Assembly: GCA_016714905.1 (NCBI GenBank)
Contig: JADKBW010000002.1
Span: 124,001-188,000 of the forward strand
Reading direction: 5' to 3'
DNA: 64,000 nucleotides
DNA from: Flavobacterium sp.
GTDB lineage: Bacteria > Bacteroidota > Bacteroidia > Flavobacteriales > Flavobacteriaceae
In this document: one piece after another, positions 46,862 to 55,651 of the stretch
Layout of the letters: each line of letters starts with the position of its first letter
How positions within the stretch are numbered: the stretch's first letter is position 1
Notes under the pieces: model-generated
Databases searched by the model: none
What the model saw: the letters and a program-made list of their open reading frames with translations, nothing else
Told to the model about the DNA's origin: nothing
Program-made: the position numbers and the translations under genes

Positions 46862-48376
46862 ATGCCTTTACCAATAATCAATTCTATTGCCTCCTGGGTT
46901 TTGAAACAACGCATTCATCAGATTGAATTGTTTTTAAAATACCCAAATGAAGTTCAAGAGGAATTGCTTATGAATCTCATTAGGGCTTCCGAAAACACAG
47001 TGGTGGGCAAGCATTATGACTTTGCATCCATCAAATCTTACAACACTTTTGCTGAAAGAATTCCAATTTCAATTTACGAAGATATTGAGCCATTTATTGA
47101 ACAAACTCGAAGTGGAGAACAAAATATTTTCTGGGGTTCACCTATTAAGTGGTTTGCCAAATCTAGTGGCACTACCAACGCAAAAAGCAAATTCATCCCT
47201 GTAAGTAGTGAAGCGCTCGAAGACTGTCATTACAAAGGCAGTAAAGATTTACTCTGTTTATACTTAAATAACAACGAGGATTCTCAATTGTTTATTGGCA
47301 AAAGCTTACGATTAGGTGGCAGTTCGCAAATCTATGAAAACAACAACACTTTTTTTGGCGACTTGTCGGCCATCTTGATTGAAAACATGCCGATTTGGGC
47401 AGAGTTTAGTAGTACTCCAAGCAGCAGGGTTTCATTAATGAGCGAATGGGAAACCAAAATAACGGCTATTATAGAGGAATCAAAAAACGAAAACGTTACC
47501 AGTTTTGCTGGTGTTCCTTCATGGATGTTGGTTTTGATGAATAAAGTGTTGGAAGATACAGGTAAATCAAATTTGATGGAGATTTGGCCCAATTTGGAAG
47601 TCTATTTTCACGGCGGAGTTAGCTTTGAACCTTATCGCGAGCAATACAAGAAAATTCTTCCTTCTTCCAGTTTTAAATACTACGAAATATACAATGCTTC
47701 TGAAGGCTTTTTTGCAATTCAAGACTTAAATAATTCTAGCGATTTATTGTTGATGTTAGACTACGGTATTTTTTACGAATTTATTCCCATGTCGGTTTTT
47801 GGAACTTCTGATGAAAAAGCAATTCGACTTTCTGATGTGGAAATAGATGTGAATTACGCCATTCTCATCTCAACCAATGCGGGGCTTTGGCGCTATTTAG
47901 TTGGCGACACAGTCCGATTTACTTCATTAAGTCCATACCGAATCCGTGTCACAGGACGAACCAAACATCACATCAATGTTTTTGGTGAGGAACTCATGGT
48001 TGAGAATACCGATCAAGCGATTTCGAAAGCGTCCCAGCTTACAAATTCAGAAGTTGTTGATTACACTGTGGCACCAATATTTATGCAAGACAAAGAAAAA
48101 GGAGCTCACGAATGGATGATAGAATTCAAAAATAAGCCTCATAATATCAATGAATTTCAAAAAATATTAGACGAGACTTTGCAATCTTTAAACTCGGATT
48201 ATGAAGCCAAACGATACAACAATATGACGTTGAATCCGTTAGTAATAAATGTGGCACGCGAAAACTTGTTCTACGATTGGTTGAAGGAGCAAGATAAATT
48301 AGGAGGTCAGCACAAAATTCCCAGATTGTCAAACAAAAGAGATTATCTAGAACAACTCAAGAATTTATCTCATTAA
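46862..48376 (+). CDS. GH3 family protein (acyl-adenylate/amide synthetase-like)
   Basis: A 504-residue protein of the GH3 family, named after plant enzymes that join jasmonate or auxin to amino acids through acyl-AMP. The ATP-binding loop is seen as WFAKSSGTTNAKSKFIPVS. Other family segments are FAGVPSWMLVLMNKVL, YNASEGFFAIQD, LISTNAGLWRYLVGDTVRF, and RTKHHINVFGEELMVEN near the C-terminal domain. Bacteroidota members are common but unassigned. It is followed 14 nt later by a tiny lipoprotein gene. Confidence 0.9.
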   Translation: MPLPIINSIASWVLKQRIHQIELFLKYPNEVQEELLMNLIRASENTVVGKHYDFASIKSYNTFAERIPISIYEDIEPFIEQTRSGEQNIFWGSPIKWFAKSSGTTNAKSKFIPVSSEALEDCHYKGSKDLLCLYLNNNEDSQLFIGKSLRLGGSSQIYENNNTFFGDLSAILIENMPIWAEFSSTPSSRVSLMSEWETKITAIIEESKNENVTSFAGVPSWMLVLMNKVLEDTGKSNLMEIWPNLEVYFHGGVSFEPYREQYKKILPSSSFKYYEIYNASEGFFAIQDLNNSSDLLLMLDYGIFYEFIPMSVFGTSDEKAIRLSDVEIDVNYAILISTNAGLWRYLVGDTVRFTSLSPYRIRVTGRTKHHINVFGEELMVENTDQAISKASQLTNSEVVDYTVAPIFMQDKEKGAHEWMIEFKNKPHNINEFQKILDETLQSLNSDYEAKRYNNMTLNPLVINVARENLFYDWLKEQDKLGGQHKIPRLSNKRDYLEQLKNLSH

Positions 48377-48390
48377 ATATTTGACCTTGT

Positions 48391-48519
48391 ATGAAAAAGA
48401 TTCTTTGTCTTGTTGTTGCTATATTAATTTTCATTTCATGTGGACCACACAGAATGCGCTGCGGCCCGAAAGGAATTTGCCATCAGTCTTCAGAAAATAA
48501 TCACGGTAAAATTGTGTAG
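48391..48519 (+). CDS. Very small lipoprotein, 42 residues
   Basis: A short reading frame with ATG 48391 and TAG at 48517-48519. It encodes KKILCLVVAILIFISC, a clear lipoprotein signal with Cys at residue 17, then GPHRMRCGPKGICHQSS and a polar end. The mature chain is only 26 residues, with two further cysteines. It starts 14 nt after the GH3 stop on the same strand. I do not recognise a function. The lipobox and the spacing support it as a real gene. Confidence 0.6.
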   Translation: MKKILCLVVAILIFISCGPHRMRCGPKGICHQSSENNHGKIV

Positions 48520-48622
48520 CGGCTGTAACAATCTTTCAAGATGATGGTCTAAGAAGGCAATCATCAATCACCCGAGGCGCAGCTGAATTGTTGGAGCGCA
48601 GCGGAAAAAAATCAAGGTCACA

Positions 48623-50824
48623 ATGAAATTATTATTACTCGCCGGCGTTGCTTTCTTGTCTTTTCCATTAATTGCTCAAGAAATCACATCCAAGGATTCT
48701 ATTCCCAAAATTAAAGATCAAGAATTAAAAGAAGTTACCGTTTATGGAAATAGAAAGCAATTTCTAAAAGTTGAATCCGACAAAACGACGGTAAGCGTCA
48801 AAGACAACCCCATGTTAAGTACTGGTAATGCTTTTGAAGTGGTCAAAAAGTTACCTGGAGTCATTGCCACGCCAAGCGGCGGTTTAACCCTAAATGCAAA
48901 AGGAATTTCCATCTACATTGATGGAGCTCCCAGCTCGCTCAGCGGTTCGGATTTAGAAAATTATTTGTCTTCTCTTCCCGCAAGTGCCATTGAAAAAGTA
49001 GAACTTATATATAATCCTGGAGCAGCGTTTGAAGCGAATTCAAGCGGATCGATCATCAATATTATTATGAGTTCGAAGCGTTTAAAAGGAATAAATGCTA
49101 GCTTTAATATCAATTATAATTTCAATAAATACCAAAAACCGAGTCCACAAATTTTACTAAACGGCAAGGAAAAAAATTTGAGTTGGCAAACAATGCTTGG
49201 CTATAATTATATTGATAGCGAAACTTTACAACGAAATGTTCAAACCTTCACGGCTTTAGGTAATCAAAAATTACGTCAAGAAAACCTCAGCGTCAACACC
49301 AATCGAAATCTCTATTTTCGCGGTGGAACTAATTATCGACTATCAAAAAAATCAAATCTCTTATTCAACTATAATTTGAATTTAGCTAACGACAGAAGTG
49401 TTTTTGACGCTGCTACTTTTGGCGACAATATCAGTTATTTGAATGACGGAATAACAAAAACAAAAAATAGCAACCACGAAATTAGCTTACAATATAAAAC
49501 CAAATTAGATACTATCGGAAGCACTTTAGACATTATTGGTTTTAGTAACTTATTCGACAGAAATCCTATTACCAAATCGAACGCAATCGATAATATCGCA
49601 AATGTTAATTCCTTCAATAATGCGAATCTGGACTTCACATTACAGAATTATTATTTGAAATATGATTTTGCTTTTCCTTTCGATAAGTCAAAATTTTCAA
49701 TCAATACTGGCGGAAAATTTAATGTTTTGAACGTTGGCAATTTGGGGAATTATAATTTCAATTCTCCAAATTTAAGCACCATCGACTTTGATTATTCTGA
49801 AAATAACTTAGCGTTTTATGTCGAAGCCAGAAAGAAAATTAAAAAGTTTAGTTTTACGGCGGGTTTAAGATTTGAAGATTTTAGAGTCAAAAGAACGGCG
49901 GTAAAAGAAGGAGAAAAAATCAATATCGATTTTACCAATTCCAACTTTTTCCCGAACCTAAGTGCGTTATATGAAATCACTCAGGATATAAATTTGTCCG
50001 CTTCGTATTCTAAAAAAATTAACCAGCCAAATTACAATAGTTTGGATCCAAATAACGGATCGAACTTTGACCAATACAATGCGTCGCAAGGTGATCCTTT
50101 ATTAGATCCCACTTTCTTTGACAACTATGAGTTTAAGATATCCGCAATGGATTTTGTTCAATTGGGAGTGAATTACAGTACTTCAAAAGATAATAATCTA
50201 TTTGTGTTTAGTGCTGATGCAAATGCAACCGAACCAGTAAGCAACCAAACGTTTCAGCAATTTGATAGGTTTAGTACGTTTAGCGCTTTCTTCAATTTTC
50301 CGATACCATTAGATTATTTTCTAAAGGGCAAAGAGGAATTCCAAAAGAGAATGAATACGATTGACAAGATGAATTACATTTATCTGAGTATTAATTACAT
50401 TAAGTCTGACATTGAAGGATATGACTTTCCATACTCGAATAAAGCAATAATGAATTATGCTGCTGAAGCTCAATTTATTTTACCATGGGGCATCAGAAAC
50501 TCGATGACCTATTATATATTGCCGTCCGGAAACTGGCAGATTTATAAAGTGACGAAACCCATCCAACAATTTGACATTTCTTTTAGCAAAGATTTTATGA
50601 ATAAGAAATTGAAAATTGGATTACATGCCTTTGATGTGTTTAATGCGAATAACGTAAATGCCCTAATTGCTGGTCAGAATCTTGAGACTACTTTTTACAA
50701 AAAAGACGATTCCCGAGTTTTTAGAATATCGTTAACGTATAACTTTGGCAACTTAAAATTAGACAAAGACAACACCGAAATACAGACTGAAAAAGTGCAA
50801 AGCGGTGGTGGAATTTTGAAATAA
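48623..50824 (+). CDS. TonB-dependent receptor-like outer membrane beta-barrel protein
   Basis: A 733-residue outer-membrane protein with a signal peptide (KLLLLAGVAFLSFPLIAQ). It has a plug domain at about 40-150 (LKEVTVYGNRKQFLKVESDKT, VVKKLPGVIATPSGGLTLNAKGISIYIDG, AIEKVELIYNPGAAFEANSSGSIINI) and an OMP_b-brl_3-type barrel to the end. It lacks the usual N-terminal carboxypeptidase-regulatory domain of many Bacteroidota receptors. The ligand is unknown; no SusD partner is present, so a starch-type uptake locus is unlikely. The 103 nt upstream (48520-48622) hold no feature I can name. Confidence 0.9.
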   Translation: MKLLLLAGVAFLSFPLIAQEITSKDSIPKIKDQELKEVTVYGNRKQFLKVESDKTTVSVKDNPMLSTGNAFEVVKKLPGVIATPSGGLTLNAKGISIYIDGAPSSLSGSDLENYLSSLPASAIEKVELIYNPGAAFEANSSGSIINIIMSSKRLKGINASFNINYNFNKYQKPSPQILLNGKEKNLSWQTMLGYNYIDSETLQRNVQTFTALGNQKLRQENLSVNTNRNLYFRGGTNYRLSKKSNLLFNYNLNLANDRSVFDAATFGDNISYLNDGITKTKNSNHEISLQYKTKLDTIGSTLDIIGFSNLFDRNPITKSNAIDNIANVNSFNNANLDFTLQNYYLKYDFAFPFDKSKFSINTGGKFNVLNVGNLGNYNFNSPNLSTIDFDYSENNLAFYVEARKKIKKFSFTAGLRFEDFRVKRTAVKEGEKINIDFTNSNFFPNLSALYEITQDINLSASYSKKINQPNYNSLDPNNGSNFDQYNASQGDPLLDPTFFDNYEFKISAMDFVQLGVNYSTSKDNNLFVFSADANATEPVSNQTFQQFDRFSTFSAFFNFPIPLDYFLKGKEEFQKRMNTIDKMNYIYLSINYIKSDIEGYDFPYSNKAIMNYAAEAQFILPWGIRNSMTYYILPSGNWQIYKVTKPIQQFDISFSKDFMNKKLKIGLHAFDVFNANNVNALIAGQNLETTFYKKDDSRVFRISLTYNFGNLKLDKDNTEIQTEKVQSGGGILK

Positions 50825-50840
50825 AAAAGTTGAAGTAATA

Positions 50841-50872
50841 AAAAAATCCCGCGTCAATGAAGCGGGATTTTC
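50841..50872. terminator. Bidirectional terminator, receptor gene / clpX
   Basis: AAAAATCCCGC pairs with GCGGGATTTT around a GTCAATGAA loop, with A- and T-flanks, between convergent genes. Confidence 0.78.
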
Positions 50873-50891
50873 TATTATATTAATCTTATAC

Positions 50892-52124
50892 TTACGAAGC
50901 TATTTCAAGTCGTTTCAATAAGTTTTTAGTCAACGTATCGCTGGCGTAATCTCTATCGATATGTAGTACTTTTTCATCATTGCTTGGCAATTCGTACATC
51001 GCATCTGTTAATATCGCTTCACATAAAGATCGCAATCCTCGTGCTCCTAACTTATATTCTAACGCTTTATCAACGATAAAATCTAAAGCGTCGTCGGTGA
51101 TGATAAAATCCACATCATCCATGGCAAACAATTTTTGATATTGTTTAATTAATGCATTCTTTGGTTCTGTGAGAATGGCACGCAACGTCTCCTTATCTAG
51201 TGGATCCATGTGCGTCAAAACTGGAAGACGGCCAATAATTTCTGGAATTAATCCGAAATCTTTGATGTCTTTCGGAATGATATATTGCAGAAGATTGTCT
51301 TTGTCAATATTATCGACATTCTTAGAAGTGCTATAACCGACAGCTTGACGATTTAAACGTTTAGAAATGATTCTTTCTATTCCGTCAAAAGCACCACCCG
51401 CAATAAATAAAATATCCTTGGTATTTACTTCGACGAACTTTTGATCGGGATGTTTTCTTCCTCCTTTTGGCGGAACGTTGACCACTGTTCCTTCTAATAA
51501 TTTCAACAAAGCTTGTTGCACGCCTTCACCTGAAACATCTCGCGTTATCGAAGGATTATCGCTTTTACGAGCAATCTTATCGATTTCATCAATAAAAACG
51601 ATTCCTCTTTCTGCCTTAGTCACATCATAATCGGCTGCTTGCAACAAACGAGTTAAGATACTCTCAACATCTTCTCCAACATAGCCCGCTTCTGTTAAAA
51701 CTGTTGCGTCAACAATTGCTAAAGGAACATCAAGCATTCTGGCAATGGTTTTGGCGACCAAAGTTTTTCCGGTTCCGGTTTGACCAACCATTATGATGTT
51801 GCTTTTTTCAATTTCCACATCATCATTTAATTGCTGTTGCATTAAACGTTTGTAGTGATTATAAACGGCTACAGCCATGACTTTTTTAGTCTGATCTTGG
51901 CCAATCACATATTGGTCCAGAAAAGCCCGGATTTCTTGCGGTTTCTTCAAAACTAGATCCGCCGCCATTTTAGAATTGCCATTGGTTTTTAATTCTTCCA
52001 ATACAATTCCATGAGCTTGTTCAATACATTTATCACAAATGTGTGCATTGATTCCAGCAATCAAAAGATTGGTTTCAGGTTTTTTTCGACCACAAAACGA
52101 ACAATCTAATAGTTCTTTTGCCAT
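50892..52124 (-). CDS. clpX: ATP-dependent Clp protease ATP-binding subunit ClpX
   Basis: A hexameric unfoldase that feeds ClpP. The 410-residue protein has the N-terminal C4 zinc domain (CSFCG ... CDKC), Walker [13 protein letters not shown], the GYVGEDVES pore loop, Walker [18 protein letters not shown] and the sensor-2 GARGLRS. The ClpP-docking loop, IGF in E. coli, reads VGY here ([10 protein letters not shown]). The gene follows clpP by 39 nt on the minus strand. Confidence 0.96.
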   Translation of the reverse strand: MAKELLDCSFCGRKKPETNLLIAGINAHICDKCIEQAHGIVLEELKTNGNSKMAADLVLKKPQEIRAFLDQYVIGQDQTKKVMAVAVYNHYKRLMQQQLNDDVEIEKSNIIMVGQTGTGKTLVAKTIARMLDVPLAIVDATVLTEAGYVGEDVESILTRLLQAADYDVTKAERGIVFIDEIDKIARKSDNPSITRDVSGEGVQQALLKLLEGTVVNVPPKGGRKHPDQKFVEVNTKDILFIAGGAFDGIERIISKRLNRQAVGYSTSKNVDNIDKDNLLQYIIPKDIKDFGLIPEIIGRLPVLTHMDPLDKETLRAILTEPKNALIKQYQKLFAMDDVDFIITDDALDFIVDKALEYKLGARGLRSLCEAILTDAMYELPSNDEKVLHIDRDYASDTLTKNLLKRLEIAS

Positions 52125-52163
52125 TGTTTTTTATTTAAAGTTAAGTCCAAAAACTCAACGTTA

Positions 52164-52835
52164 TTATCGTCTTAAAACTTCATCAATCATTCCGTATTCT
52201 TTCGCTTCATCCGCAATCATCCAGTAATCTCTTTCACTGTCTTTGTGCACTTTATCGAAAGTTTGTCCAGAATGTTGGGAAATAATTTGATACAATTCGT
52301 CTTTCAATTTCAACATCTCGCGAAGATTGATTTCCATGTCTGTTGCCACACCTTGCGCGCCTCCAGAAGGTTGGTGAATCATCACTCGAGAATGCGGTAA
52401 AGCCGAACGTTTCCCAGCGGCACCTGCACATAATAAAACGGCTCCCATAGAAGCTGCCATTCCGGTGCAAATTGTCGCTACGTCAGGCTTGATGTATTGC
52501 ATAGTATCATAAATTCCCAAACCAGCATAAACACTTCCGCCAGGTGAATTCAAATAGATTTGTATGTCTTTAGAAGCATCTGCACTTTCCAAAAACAACA
52601 ATTGCGCTTGCACGATATTGGCGATTTGGTCGTCGATACCGGTTCCTAAAAAGATGATTCTATCCATCATCAAACGAGAAAAAACATCCAATTGAGAAAC
52701 ATTCAACTGGCGTTCTTCAATGATATATGGCGTCATATTCGTTGGTGTCATTGCATTCACGATTTTGTCGTAATACAAATTATTTACACCATGATGTTTT
52801 GTAGCAAATTTTTTAAATTCTTTACCGTAGTTCAT
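52164..52835 (-). CDS. clpP: ATP-dependent Clp protease proteolytic subunit
   Basis: A serine protease forming the barrel used by ClpX. The 223-residue protein has QLLFLESADASKDIQIYLNSPGGSV, the nucleophile Ser in CTGMAASMGAVLL, the His in RSALPHSRVMIHQPSGG and the Asp in ERDYWM. It has an N-terminal propeptide-like stretch of about 30 residues. It lies between tig and clpX, the widespread tig-clpP-clpX order. Confidence 0.97.
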   Translation of the reverse strand: MNYGKEFKKFATKHHGVNNLYYDKIVNAMTPTNMTPYIIEERQLNVSQLDVFSRLMMDRIIFLGTGIDDQIANIVQAQLLFLESADASKDIQIYLNSPGGSVYAGLGIYDTMQYIKPDVATICTGMAASMGAVLLCAGAAGKRSALPHSRVMIHQPSGGAQGVATDMEINLREMLKLKDELYQIISQHSGQTFDKVHKDSERDYWMIADEAKEYGMIDEVLRR

Positions 52836-52870
52836 AGCAGAGTTTTCTTTTTATAGCATTTAAAAAAACA

Positions 52871-52902
52871 AATGAGCGTCAAAATTTTTCATTTGACGCC
52901 CA
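52871..52902 (-). terminator. Hairpin between tig and clpP
   Basis: GCGTCAAA and TTTGACGC form an 8-bp stem around an AT-rich loop. On the minus strand the T-run starts about 8 nt after the stem, so it may act as a partial terminator, letting clpP be expressed less than tig, or as an RNA-stability element. A TATATTTG box just upstream (minus strand) could drive clpPX separately. Confidence 0.45.
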
Positions 52903-52923
52903 AATATATGTATTTATTTTGAT

Positions 52924-54249
52924 TTATTCGCCGTATGAGGCTGCAATAAATTCTTGGTAAGTCACTTCTTTAGTGGCAGCATTGGCTTTTTCCTTGAAAA
53001 TTTCCAACATTTTTTCGCTAACTACTTGTTGTGAAAGTCTTCTCACTTCCTCTTGATTCGACAATACACGAGCCACAATTCCTTCTACTTCCTCTTCAGT
53101 TGGATTCATTTGTCCGTATTGCGCCATTTGAGCACGAATCGCTTTTGACGTATACGCTTTTAGATCTTCGAATGTAATTTGAATATTATTCTGGGCCAAC
53201 GCTTTTCCTTCAATTAATTGAAAACGCAAACCTTTTTCAGATCTTTCGTATTCGAATTTAGCTTCTTCCGCCGATAATTTTTTCTCACCAGTGGTCTGCA
53301 ACCATTTGATTAAAAACTCTGCTGGCAAATCAAATTTGGTATTGTCTATTAAGAAATTCGTAACGTCAGCCATCAATTTTTGATCTGCTTGCAAAGCAAA
53401 TTGATTCTCGGCATCTTCTTTAATTTTGTCTTTTAATTCATCTAAGGAAGCAATTTTTCCTTCACCGAAAAGCTTGTCAAAAAGTTCTTGATTTAATTCT
53501 GCCAAATCGGCTCCGTTGATGGCTTCGATGGTAAACGTAACATCAACATCAAGACCGTGCACGTCGTCATGACTCACTTTTAAATAATCCATCAACATGT
53601 GATCGTCCTCAAACAAACCTTTGGTTTTTACAGTTACGGCATCACCTACCTTTTTACCAAGGAAAGAAGCGCCTGTTTTTTTGTCTTTAAAAATGTCTAA
53701 AGCGAAAGTTGATTTGGCGTTGATTCCTTTTTCTTCGTTGTTGAATGTTCCTGTTACATCGGAATTCTCTGCCACCACTTCTTGTGGAATCGGCGTTCCA
53801 AATTGTTTTTGAATTCGAGTAACTTGATCATCGATTAATTTATCGTCTGCTTTTACGATATATTTGATGATATCGTTTTTTGCGTCTAAATTGATTTCGA
53901 AGTCTGGCGCTAAACCAATTTCGTATTCGAAAGTTAATTCTTCGTCATCCCAAGAAAAATTCTCGTTGATTTTTGGAAGTGGTGAACCCAATAAATTCAA
54001 TCGTTCTGATTCTAAATAACGCGTCAAAGCCAATTGAACGACTTTGTCTACTTCTTCTATCTTGATTGCCTTTCCGTATTGTTTTTCAACTAAATCTCTT
54101 GGAACTTGTCCTTTTCTGAAACCTTTCACGGTAGCCAAAGGCATCTTTTCGTTGATTCTTTTTTGCACTTGTCCTTTATAATCCATGTGCACTACTTGCA
54201 TCACGATTACTTCGTTTACCGCATCAATTGCGACTCTTTTAATATCCAT
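52924..54249 (-). CDS. tig: Trigger factor
   Basis: A ribosome-bound chaperone and peptidyl-prolyl isomerase. The 441-residue protein has the ribosome-binding signature region KGFRKGQVPRDLVEKQYG (GFRxGxxP), a PPIase-like middle (VTGTFNNEEKGIN, FLGKKVGDAVTV) that is divergent, and a helical C-terminal chaperone domain rich in Glu and Lys. It is the first gene of the tig-clpP-clpX group and has its own promoter. Confidence 0.94.
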   Translation of the reverse strand: MDIKRVAIDAVNEVIVMQVVHMDYKGQVQKRINEKMPLATVKGFRKGQVPRDLVEKQYGKAIKIEEVDKVVQLALTRYLESERLNLLGSPLPKINENFSWDDEELTFEYEIGLAPDFEINLDAKNDIIKYIVKADDKLIDDQVTRIQKQFGTPIPQEVVAENSDVTGTFNNEEKGINAKSTFALDIFKDKKTGASFLGKKVGDAVTVKTKGLFEDDHMLMDYLKVSHDDVHGLDVDVTFTIEAINGADLAELNQELFDKLFGEGKIASLDELKDKIKEDAENQFALQADQKLMADVTNFLIDNTKFDLPAEFLIKWLQTTGEKKLSAEEAKFEYERSEKGLRFQLIEGKALAQNNIQITFEDLKAYTSKAIRAQMAQYGQMNPTEEEVEGIVARVLSNQEEVRRLSQQVVSEKMLEIFKEKANAATKEVTYQEFIAASYGE

Positions 54250-54280
54250 TGTGATCTTTTTACGTAATAAAATTGGGTGG

Positions 54281-54311
54281 CAAAATTAGAACATTTTAAC
54301 CACCCAAACAA
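54281..54311 (-). promoter_or_regulatory. Promoter of tig
   Basis: On the minus strand TTG (54309-54311), 20 nt, then TAATTTTG (54281-54288), 31 nt before the start codon. Confidence 0.52.
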
Positions 54312-54334
54312 GTTTTTATTCTTTTGAAATTGTT

Positions 54335-54676
54335 TTATTTATCCTTTGAATTTTTAAATAAAATAGACTGAGAAATCGACAGAATAATACTAAAAAACAC
54401 GGCAGTCCAAAAACTCGCAACGTGAAATCCGCCAACGATTTTTGTACACAGCAAAATAATCAACGCATTGATGACGAGCAAAAACAAGCCAAACGTCACA
54501 ATCGTGATGGGTAAAGTGAATAAAATGAGAATGGGCTTTATAAAAATGTTGAGTAATCCGAGAACTACAGCGACAATCAGCGACGTGGTAAAAGTATCGA
54601 CTGAAACTCCTGGCATAAAATGCGCTATGACGACGACTAAAACGGCAGTCAATAATATTCTAAAAAGTAAGTTCAT
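54335..54676 (-). CDS. Phage holin superfamily IV-like membrane protein
   Basis: A 113-residue integral membrane protein with four hydrophobic helices: LLFRILLTAVLVVVIAHF, SLIVAVVLGLLNIFI, LFTLPITIVTFGLFLLV and VINALIILLC, then ASFWTAVFFSIILSI. This matches the 'mycobacterial 4 TMS holin' family. Family members are widespread in bacterial chromosomes away from prophages, and no phage genes are nearby, so a lysis role is unlikely. Function is unknown. Confidence 0.86.
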   Translation of the reverse strand: MNLLFRILLTAVLVVVIAHFMPGVSVDTFTTSLIVAVVLGLLNIFIKPILILFTLPITIVTFGLFLLVINALIILLCTKIVGGFHVASFWTAVFFSIILSISQSILFKNSKDK

Positions 54677-54712
54677 GCTATTTATTTTTAAATCATATCA
54701 AAAGTAATCAAA

Positions 54713-55510
54713 TTACCCCTCCAAAAACGAAGCGGTGATTTCAAAAAACAATTTCGGATTCTCAGCGTGCAACCAATGCCCAGCATTGGGAATGGTTTCT
54801 ATAACAACAACTGGAAAATGATTTTTGATGCTTTCAAAATCTTCGTCTTTGATGTATTTGGAATTGCCTCCACGAATAAACAAAGTGGGTTTGTCAAAAT
54901 GCGAATTTGCTGGAAGCGCCGTTCCGATGTTTTCAATTTCACGAGTAAAAACAGCTAAGTTGAAACGAAATGCTAACTGCTCAGGCGTTTGCCAATATAA
55001 GCTTTTAAGCAAAAATTGACGCGTTCCGAAATCTGGAATATGTTGTGCAACTATTGCATCGACTTCAGTTCTGGAAGGTTTTTGAGAAAAATCGACGGCA
55101 TTGAGCCCGGCGAGGATTTCTTGATGGTGCGGCGGGTAATATTTCGGACCGATGTCGCCCACAATGAGCTTGTGAATCAAATCGGAATGTTCGACTGCCA
55201 GAAGCATCGCCACTTTTCCGCCCATAGAATGACCGATAATATCGATGTTGCTCAGCTTGTGTTCTTGGCAATAATCGAGGATATCTTGCACCATGACCTC
55301 ATAATTAAAAACTTCAGAGTGGAAACTTCGTCCGTGGTTGCGCAAGTCGAGCATGTGAACTTCGTAACCCAAAGTAGCGTATTGTGTGCCTAGGGTTTTC
55401 CAGTTGTCGGACATGCCGAGGAATCCGTGGAGAATGAGGAGTGGTTTTGCTGCGCCAGTTCGGGCTATACCCTCGTGTGCCGGAGCTTCTATTTTGGAGT
55501 AGAGTTTCAT
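54713..55510 (-). CDS. Alpha/beta hydrolase (YbfF-like)
   Basis: A 265-residue esterase-type hydrolase: LLILHGFLGMSDNW (oxyanion loop), LDLRNHGRS, the nucleophile elbow IGHSMGGKVAM, IRGGNSKYIKDED (acid residue) and IPNAGHWLHAE (catalytic His). The triad is complete. The substrate is unknown; E. coli YbfF acts on acyl-CoA and short esters. The start is ATG 55510; an in-frame extension to 55645 runs through a short repeat tract and element E4 and is rejected. Confidence 0.92.
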   Translation of the reverse strand: MKLYSKIEAPAHEGIARTGAAKPLLILHGFLGMSDNWKTLGTQYATLGYEVHMLDLRNHGRSFHSEVFNYEVMVQDILDYCQEHKLSNIDIIGHSMGGKVAMLLAVEHSDLIHKLIVGDIGPKYYPPHHQEILAGLNAVDFSQKPSRTEVDAIVAQHIPDFGTRQFLLKSLYWQTPEQLAFRFNLAVFTREIENIGTALPANSHFDKPTLFIRGGNSKYIKDEDFESIKNHFPVVVIETIPNAGHWLHAENPKLFFEITASFLEG

Positions 55511-55511
55511 A

Positions 55512-55553
55512 GGTTGTGGGTTGTGAGTTGTGGGTTGTGGGTGTTGTGTCAGG
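55512..55553 (-). repeat. ACCCACA tandem repeat in the hydrolase leader
   Basis: On the minus strand imperfect units of CACAACC repeat about five times up to the start codon of the alpha/beta hydrolase. The tract is a simple-sequence repeat and is prone to slippage. Confidence 0.6.
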
Positions 55554-55567
55554 GGGTTGGGAGAGAT

Positions 55568-55650
55568 GGAAAGCCTTGTTAAGAATCCCTCGCGCGTAGT
55601 GTAACAGAAAAGATATGCAACGGATAGCCCGACCCTTGTGGTCACGCCCT
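55568..55650 (-). repeat. Structured intergenic element E4 (type B)
   Basis: Minus-strand reading starts GGGCGTGACC and is identical to E3 for 24 nt (55649 down to 55626). It then has ATATCTTTT, GCGCGAGGGAT and CTTTCCATC in the same order as E3, with changed spacing. It starts 2 nt past the pdxJ stop and precedes the hydrolase gene in the sense direction. Confidence 0.58.
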
Positions 55651-55651
55651 A

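Noticed and set aside
48520..48622. A fifth copy of the intergenic element before the receptor gene
   Set aside because: It has some GC-rich words (GCGCAGCGG) but neither the type A nor the type B end blocks.
54335..54676. Prophage remnant suggested by a holin-like protein
   Set aside because: No integrase, capsid, lysin or att-like repeats nearby; the family is common in ordinary chromosomes.
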